DNA of 8,030 nucleotides, from contig JBBRPS010000485.1 in assembly GCA_038227745.1 (NCBI GenBank), forward strand, positions 1-8,030, in the 5' to 3' direction. The translations under genes and the position numbers were made by a program. The stretch's first letter is position 1, and the number at the start of each line of letters is the position of its first letter. Positions 1 to 8,030 of this stretch are shown piece by piece. The DNA is from DASPXY01 sp038227745. Its GTDB lineage: Bacteria; Planctomycetota; Planctomycetia; Gemmatales; Gemmataceae. The notes under the pieces are model-generated. The model had not been told where the DNA came from and searched no databases. It saw only the letters and a list, made by a program, of their open reading frames with translations.

Positions 1-1
1 C

Positions 2-349
2 AGCGGCCACGCCCTGCGCGTGGTCGGGCCGAAGGGCAAGATCCGCACGGTGGTCGGCACCGGCGGCCCGGGCGCCAAGGCGCAGCTGCGCGGGCCGAAG
101 CACCTGTGCATCGACCTGGACGATAACGTCCTCATCGCCGACAGCTCGAACCACACGGTCCGCAAGTACCTGCCGCGCGACGGGACGGTCGTGCGCATCG
201 CGGGCACCGGCAAGAAGGGCTCGGCCGGCGCGGGCGGCCCTCCTCTGGAGGTGGAGATGAACGAGCCGCACGGCGTCTACGTCCACCCCTCGGGGGCCCT
301 GTACATCTCGGACAGCAACAACCACCGCGTCCTCAAACTCGAGAAGTAA
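2..349 (+). CDS. NHL-repeat protein, 3' end only (5' partial)
   Basis: This is the C-terminal 115 residues of a protein whose start lies before the window: the open frame runs from base 2 without a stop until TAA at 347-349. Two NHL-type blades are visible, each with the typical core: 'VLIADSSNHTVRKY' and, about 50 residues later, 'LYISDSNNHRVLKLEK' at the very C-terminus. Linkers of the form 'GTVVRIAGTGKKGSAGAGG' are typical of NHL beta-propellers in planctomycetes and relatives. NHL propellers usually bind proteins, RNA or ligands, and some are secreted. The N-terminal part is missing, so a signal peptide or partner domain cannot be judged. A GTG at base 20 could be called as a start, but the reading frame and NHL-like sequence (SGHALRVVG) continue upstream of it, so it is internal. 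The gene converges on the large minus-strand gene, with a strong hairpin between them. Confidence 0.85.
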   Translation, partial: SGHALRVVGPKGKIRTVVGTGGPGAKAQLRGPKHLCIDLDDNVLIADSSNHTVRKYLPRDGTVVRIAGTGKKGSAGAGGPPLEVEMNEPHGVYVHPSGALYISDSNNHRVLKLEK

Positions 350-364
350 GGACCGAGGCGTGAC

Positions 365-438
365 CTGGTTCCGGGTTTGCCGCTTGCGGCTTAGCGGGGT
401 CGTCCCCGCTAAGCCGCAAGCGGCAAAGGCAGAACCGG
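365..438. terminator. Large perfect hairpin between convergent genes (possible bidirectional terminator or REP-like palindrome)
   Basis: Arms 376-399 and 404-427 are exact reverse complements over 24 bases, with a 4-base loop (TCGT, 400-403). After a 4x4 internal loop, a second stem pairs 365-371 (CTGGTTC) with 432-438 (GAACCGG), with one G-U pair. It sits 15 bases past the stop of the NHL gene and 27 bases past the stop of the convergent large gene, where a shared terminator would be expected. There is no T-tract after the stem on either side, only TTT/AAA at the stem base, so it is not a textbook intrinsic terminator. It may instead be a dispersed intergenic palindrome of the kind common in planctomycete genomes. 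The structure is seen directly; its function is inferred. Confidence 0.6.
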
Positions 439-465
439 GAAGCCCGCAGGGGCCGCCCGGGCGGT

Positions 466-5091
<4,626 letters not shown>

Positions 5092-5105
5092 GGCCTACCG
5101 CCTTC
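5092..5105 (-). promoter_or_regulatory. Ribosome binding site of the giant vWA gene
   Basis: On the minus strand GAAGG (5105-5101) lies nine bases before the ATG at 5091-5089. It is a moderate Shine-Dalgarno match and supports this start, as does the zinc-ribbon motif that begins only seven residues in. Confidence 0.5.
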
Positions 5106-5144
5106 GGTGCCGGTCGTTTGGTGGGACGGGTGCGGCACCGTCCG

Positions 5145-5164
5145 CGGGGGGCAAAGCCGCCCCG
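5145..5164 (-). promoter_or_regulatory. Leader hairpin in the 5' UTR of the giant vWA gene
   Basis: On the minus strand this 20-base stretch (CGGGGCGGCTTTGCCCCCCG) folds into an eight-pair GC stem with one bulged C and a TTT loop. It lies about 53 bases before the start codon and downstream of the predicted promoter, so it would be in the transcript leader. It has no T-tract and does not cover the ribosome binding site. A regulatory role is only possible. Confidence 0.3.
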
Positions 5165-5223
5165 GGATGAGGAAAGGGGCGCCCCCCCCCTCTGCCGACC
5201 CCGCCTGGCCTACGCAGTGCCGC

Positions 5224-5252
5224 ATTGTCGCACGCGTTTCCGGCGCCGTCAA
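5224..5252 (-). promoter_or_regulatory. Sigma70-type promoter for the giant vWA gene
   Basis: On the minus strand TTGACG (5252-5247, five of six to the -35 consensus) is followed by exactly 17 bases and then GACAAT (5229-5224, four of six to the -10 consensus). The expected start of transcription is near 5217, giving a leader of about 126 nt before the ATG at 5091. It lies within the 212-bp gap downstream of the HEAT-repeat gene, so the giant gene can be transcribed on its own. Confidence 0.6.
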
Positions 5253-5264
5253 GGTCGCAGCGCT

Positions 5265-5292
5265 CCCTCTCCAATGGGGAAATGGGGGAGGG
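5265..5292 (-). terminator. Weak hairpin after the HEAT-repeat gene
   Basis: On the minus strand, about 12 bases past the TAG stop, CCCTC-CC-CCA can pair with TGG-A-GAGGG around a loop of nine bases. That is eight base pairs with a small internal loop. The position suits a terminator for the HEAT gene just before the next gene's promoter, but there is no T-tract after it. Confidence 0.25.
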
Positions 5293-5303
5293 GCCGCAAC
5301 CCC

Positions 5304-6929
5304 CTACGCCAGTCCCTCGCTCTTCAGCTTCCGCTTGGCGTCCTTGCCCCGCTCCGACTTCGGCGACCGCTTGACGAGCAATTCCAGCACCCCCTTGCCG
5401 AACTCCTTTGCCTGCCGGTTCTCGCCCGCGAAGTGGAATCCGAGATAAAACAGGTCCTCGTCGTCCAGCCACTTCGCCTTGCCGACCGCCCCGAGCAGGT
5501 CGAAGTCGGTGTCCTGCAACAGCCGCGCGAACTGCGCCAGGCACGGTTCAGCGTTGCGCGTCACCGCGGCCGTGTCGTGCCCGGACTGCTTCAACCCCAT
5601 CGCCGCCTGCTCGAAACGCAGCGCCGGCCCGCACGCCGGGTCGCGCGTCAGCAGCCGCAGATACCCCAGGCCACGGCCGTAGTCGCGCTGCTTGCGCAGC
5701 GCCAGCGCCTTCTCCTCGATCCGCTGCCGCAGTCCCTCCGCGTCCGCCGAGCGCAGCAGGGACCACAGCGGCTCCGCACGCCGGTCCTCCGCCTCCTGGT
5801 AGCTGCCCGCCCGCTCGAACAGCTCAGCGCGCTGCTTCTCCGTCAGTTCGCCCGCTGACTCCGCCTGCGCCCGCGCCAGGAACCACGCCTCGTCCGGGTT
5901 TGCCGCGGCCAGGAGGGCGTCAAACAGGGCCTGCCGGCCCGAGGCGTTGCCGCGCAGCGCCGCCAACGCCTCGTCGCGCAGCTTGCGGTCGGGGTGGCGC
6001 AGCTGCCCCAGCAGCGCCTGCGCCACCTCGGGGCTATCGGCGTCGCGGACTTTTTCGACCGCGAAAAGCCTCGTCGCCACGTCCGGCGCTTCCAGCAGGC
6101 GCTGCCAGTGTTTCGCGTTCTTGCGGCTGACGGGCACGTGGCGCAGGATCATCAGGGCGGGCGCGACGACCTGGAAGTCGGCGTCGGCGGCGCAGGCGAG
6201 CAGCTGCTGCAGTTTGCCGTCGGCGGTCGGCGGCGGCAGCGTGCCGAGCCCCTGCAGGGCGGCGGCGCGGAGCGACCGGGGGTGTCCGGGGCCCAGGCGC
6301 GCCCAGTAAACCTCCTCGGCGCGCGGGTCGTGCAGGGCGGCGAGGAGGCGGACCATGGCGGCCTCGGAGGCGGGCGGCGGGGGGCTGTCGGCCTTCGGGT
6401 CAAGGGACTCGATGAGCTGGTCGGCGAGGGTGCGGCGGTGGGCGTCGCTCAGGGACGGGATCTCGGCGGCGAGGGAGCGGGCGGCTGCCTCCACCACGCC
6501 GGCGTCGGCGTCGGTCAGCGCCTGGACCGTCGCGTGTACGGCGCTCTGCGTGCCGCCGTGCGCCAGCGCGGCGGCGATGCGGCGGCGCAGCGGCGGGGGC
6601 GCCTCGGCCATCACCTTGGCCATTGCCTTCGCTCCGCGCGCCCCCATGCGCCCTGCCGCTCGGGCCGCCTCGTCCAGTTCGGCGCCGCCCGCGCAGACCA
6701 GTTCCACCAGCTGCGGCAGCGCCTCGTCGGCGCCGAGTCGGCCGAGCGCCTCCACGGCGACGGGGCGCAGCGGCGAACCGGCCTCGTCCAGCACCGCAAG
6801 GAGGGCCTTGACCAGGTCGCGTTCCTTCGCCGAGCCGACGGCGCCCGCGACGAGGACGGCGGCGCGGCGCAGCTCGCCTTCCGCCGCGCCGATCAACTGC
6901 ACCAGCTTTTTCAGAGTCACGTCGGCCAT
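5304..6929 (-). CDS. HEAT-repeat protein
   Basis: A 541-residue soluble protein rich in Ala, Leu and Arg. From about residue 1 to 345 it consists of paired amphipathic helices with the HEAT/PBS-lyase-like pattern, for example 'LRPVAVEALGRLGADEALPQLVELV' (54-78), 'LRRRIAAALAHGG' (114-126), 'RSLRAAALQGLGTL' (218-231) and 'DRKLRDEALAALRGNASG' (314-331). From about 355 to the end it remains helical but loses the HEAT pattern; it may be TPR-like, and it ends in a Lys-rich stretch (KRSPKSERGKDAKRKLKSEG). No signal peptide, membrane segment or catalytic motif is visible, so it is probably a cytoplasmic protein-binding scaffold; its partner is unknown. The ATG at 6929-6927 is supported by AGGGGG (6940-6935) five bases upstream. 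Stop is TAG at 5306-5304. It lies 162 bp downstream of the UVR-motif gene, separated by an inverted-repeat structure. Confidence 0.93.
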   Translation of the reverse strand: MADVTLKKLVQLIGAAEGELRRAAVLVAGAVGSAKERDLVKALLAVLDEAGSPLRPVAVEALGRLGADEALPQLVELVCAGGAELDEAARAAGRMGARGAKAMAKVMAEAPPPLRRRIAAALAHGGTQSAVHATVQALTDADAGVVEAAARSLAAEIPSLSDAHRRTLADQLIESLDPKADSPPPPASEAAMVRLLAALHDPRAEEVYWARLGPGHPRSLRAAALQGLGTLPPPTADGKLQQLLACAADADFQVVAPALMILRHVPVSRKNAKHWQRLLEAPDVATRLFAVEKVRDADSPEVAQALLGQLRHPDRKLRDEALAALRGNASGRQALFDALLAAANPDEAWFLARAQAESAGELTEKQRAELFERAGSYQEAEDRRAEPLWSLLRSADAEGLRQRIEEKALALRKQRDYGRGLGYLRLLTRDPACGPALRFEQAAMGLKQSGHDTAAVTRNAEPCLAQFARLLQDTDFDLLGAVGKAKWLDDEDLFYLGFHFAGENRQAKEFGKGVLELLVKRSPKSERGKDAKRKLKSEGLA

Positions 6930-6940
6930 GCCCGCCCCCT
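6930..6940 (-). promoter_or_regulatory. Ribosome binding site of the HEAT-repeat gene
   Basis: On the minus strand AGGGGG (6940-6935) lies five bases before the ATG at 6929-6927. It is close to the right-hand repeat arm in transcript order: only 11 bases separate it from the base of the palindrome at 6952, so folding of the repeat could affect access to it. Confidence 0.5.
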
Positions 6941-6951
6941 GACTATCCGCC

Positions 6952-7063
6952 GTTTCGTCGCGAGCGGTGAGCCAGATCCCGCTGCGCGGCCCCGCGCAGC
7001 GGGATCTGGCTCACGCGCTCGCCCCCCGCGCAGCGGGATCTGGCTCACCGCTCGCGGCGAAAC
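6952..7063. repeat. Three-unit inverted/direct repeat between the UVR and HEAT genes
   Basis: Unit A (6967-6989, starting GTGAGCCAGATCCCGCTGCG) is matched exactly in reverse complement by unit B (6992-7014) and again by unit C (7026-7048). B and C are direct repeats at a spacing of 34 bases; their identity extends left two bases, to 6990 and 7024. A and C match further outward: 6952-6989 against 7026-7063 is 38 bases with a single G/T mismatch (6958 against 7057). A can therefore pair with adjacent B (tight hairpin, 2-base loop) or with C (38-bp arms enclosing B), but not both. It starts 28 bases past the UVR gene stop in transcript order and may act as its terminator. It may also be a dispersed intergenic palindrome that gained an extra half-unit. 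No open reading frame or transposase is associated with it. Confidence 0.85.
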
Positions 7064-7091
7064 AACAGGTTATCGCCGGGCTCGCCCCGCG

Positions 7092-7829
7092 TCAGCAGTG
7101 TCGTCGCCGCAGCTCGTCGCGCAGCCGGGCGGCCGTCTCGTACTGCTCGTTGGCGACGGCGCGGTCGAGTTGCTCCTGCAGCGTCTCCTCGATGTGGTGC
7201 TCGCGGCGCACGAAGCGCTCGATCTTCCGCAGGTGCCGCACCATGCCGTCCTCCTCCATCTGCCCCTCGATGTCGTGGTCGACGAAGAACGTGCGCAGCC
7301 GGTCGAGGCCGCGGCGAACCTCGTCGATCGCCTGCTCGGGGTCGTTCTTCTCCAGCGCCAGGGCCGCCGCCCCCTGCGTCCGCTGGAACATCACGAAGCC
7401 GCGGTACTGCTCGTGCGCGGCGGTGTAGTCGTCGCTCGGCGAGTGGTCGCGCACGAAGTCCATGAAGGCCAGCGTGTGGTCGGCGTCGGCGACGGCCCGT
7501 TCGTAGTCGCGCAGCGCCAGCCAGCCGACGCGGCGGTGGTAGAATTGCAAGAACTCGCGGTCCGCCTCCTGGCACTGCTCCTCGTCGAGGACGAACGCCG
7601 CGCCGTCGCGCTCGGCGGCGCGGGCCTGCTGGCGCACGTGGTCCAGGTAGGTGGCGCAGCCGTGCGGCCGTTTGCCGTCGGGCCGGCCCGACGTCTCGAG
7701 TTGCAGCACGCCCAGGTCCACGCGCATCTGGATCACCTGCCGGCCATCACTGCTCTTGATCAGGCGCGCCTGCACGGCGCCGGGTTCGTAGTCCCAGTTG
7801 TGCAGGGCACGGTCTATGTGCTTGCTCAC
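7092..7829 (-). CDS. UVR-motif (UvrB/UvrC motif) protein
   Basis: A 245-residue soluble protein. The C-terminus (about 212-243, 'HIEETLQEQLDRAVANEQYETAARLRDEL...') fits the UVR motif, a helical hairpin used for protein contacts in UvrB, UvrC, McsA and some Clp ATPases. The N-terminal part (1-60, 'NWDYEPGAVQARLIKSSDGR' then 'QMRVDLGVLQLETSGRPDGK') looks like a small conserved domain that I associate with planctomycete UVR proteins but cannot name. The middle (about 80-205) is helical, with possible TPR-like pairs and a charged stretch. There are no nuclease, helicase or McsA-type CxxC motifs, so this is not a repair UvrB or UvrC and not McsA; its role is unknown. The start is GTG (7829-7827), chosen because the conserved-looking sequence begins at once and AAGG (7840-7837) lies seven bases upstream. 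Stop is TGA at 7094-7092. Confidence 0.92.
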   Translation of the reverse strand: MSKHIDRALHNWDYEPGAVQARLIKSSDGRQVIQMRVDLGVLQLETSGRPDGKRPHGCATYLDHVRQQARAAERDGAAFVLDEEQCQEADREFLQFYHRRVGWLALRDYERAVADADHTLAFMDFVRDHSPSDDYTAAHEQYRGFVMFQRTQGAAALALEKNDPEQAIDEVRRGLDRLRTFFVDHDIEGQMEEDGMVRHLRKIERFVRREHHIEETLQEQLDRAVANEQYETAARLRDELRRRHC

Positions 7830-7844
7830 GGATCTGCCTTTCCC
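7830..7844 (-). promoter_or_regulatory. Ribosome binding site supporting the GTG start of the UVR gene
   Basis: On the minus strand GGGAAAGG (7844-7837) precedes the GTG at 7829-7827 with seven bases between. It decides for the GTG over the next in-frame ATG, which is Met 35 of the protein and would cut off the conserved N-terminal segment. Confidence 0.55.
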
Positions 7845-7879
7845 GTCAGCGGTGGTTGCTCCTCTCCGTCTCCTTGCTC

Positions 7880-7908
7880 ATTTTACCCCACCCGCAGAGT
7901 CTTTCCCA
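7880..7908 (-). promoter_or_regulatory. Possible promoter of the UVR gene
   Basis: On the minus strand TAAAAT (7885-7880) matches five of six bases of the -10 consensus. At a 17-base spacing the -35 position holds TGGGAA (7908-7903), a weak three-of-six match. Transcription would start near 7873, giving a leader of about 44 nt. This A/T patch stands out in an otherwise very GC-rich gap. Confidence 0.35.
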
Positions 7909-7920
7909 GGGGGCGTCGTG

Positions 7921-8030
7921 GGGCCCCACCCCGGGGGGGGGGGGGCCCCCCCCCCCCCCCAGCCCGCGGCTTTTATGGTTGTGTTGGGGGGGCCCCCGCC
8001 CCCAAACGGGGTGTCGCCAAAAGGCCAGGC
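7921..8030. other. Low-complexity G/C homopolymer end region, probably unreliable sequence
   Basis: This stretch holds thirteen G (7933-7945) followed directly by fifteen C (7946-7960), then another G7-C5-G-C5 cluster (7986-8003). No coding frame, RNA gene or promoter can be recognised in it. Such runs at the end of a sequence are more typical of assembly or base-calling artefact than of genuine planctomycete intergenic DNA, so the last 110 bases should be used with caution. Confidence 0.5.

Noticed and set aside
6952..7063. Possible CRISPR array
   Set aside because: Only two direct copies plus one inverted copy, 34-base period with an 11-base spacer, and no cas genes. It is a palindromic repeat.
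7092..7829. Annotation as UvrB, UvrC or McsA
   Set aside because: Only the short UVR motif is shared. Helicase and nuclease domains and the CxxC zinc fingers of McsA are absent, and the length is that of none of these enzymes.

Overview
The window is GC-rich DNA from what is most likely a planctomycete, probably a Gemmata-like one. This is inferred from gene content and not from any marker gene. The evidence is a very large membrane protein with an N-terminal MJ0042-type zinc ribbon, a GYF_2 domain and long Pro/Ala linkers, together with an NHL-repeat protein, a HEAT-repeat protein, a UVR-motif protein, and big GC-rich palindromes between genes.

Layout, left to right. Positions 2-349 (+) hold the 3' end of an NHL-repeat (beta-propeller) gene that begins outside the window. 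A perfect 24-bp hairpin (376-427, with an outer stem reaching 365-438) lies in the gap where this gene converges with the next. Positions 466-5091 (-) hold one 1541-residue gene and dominate the window. Its product reads: zinc ribbon, GYF_2 domain, one membrane helix, six Ig-like repeats, a von Willebrand factor A domain, a proline-rich linker with ten consecutive prolines, five membrane helices, and an FHA-like tail. A convincing sigma70-type promoter (5224-5252) and a leader of about 126 nt precede it. Positions 5304-6929 (-) encode a 541-residue HEAT-repeat protein. The gap 6930-7091 carries a three-part inverted/direct repeat (6952-7063). Positions 7092-7829 (-) encode a 245-residue protein with a C-terminal UVR motif and a GTG start. 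The last 200 bases (7830-8030) hold a possible promoter, then very long G and C homopolymers that look like a poor-quality sequence end.

The three complete genes are all on the minus strand, but the gaps (212 and 162 bp), the palindromes and the separate promoter suggest independent transcription units and not one tight operon. No shared pathway can be read from them. The NHL, HEAT and vWA/Ig-like proteins are all built from protein-binding repeats, and none has a recognisable enzyme domain. No mobile element, RNA gene, CRISPR array, or defence or biosynthetic cluster was seen. The most unusual object is the six-helix vWA/Ig-repeat protein, whose domain order I do not recognise as a described system.
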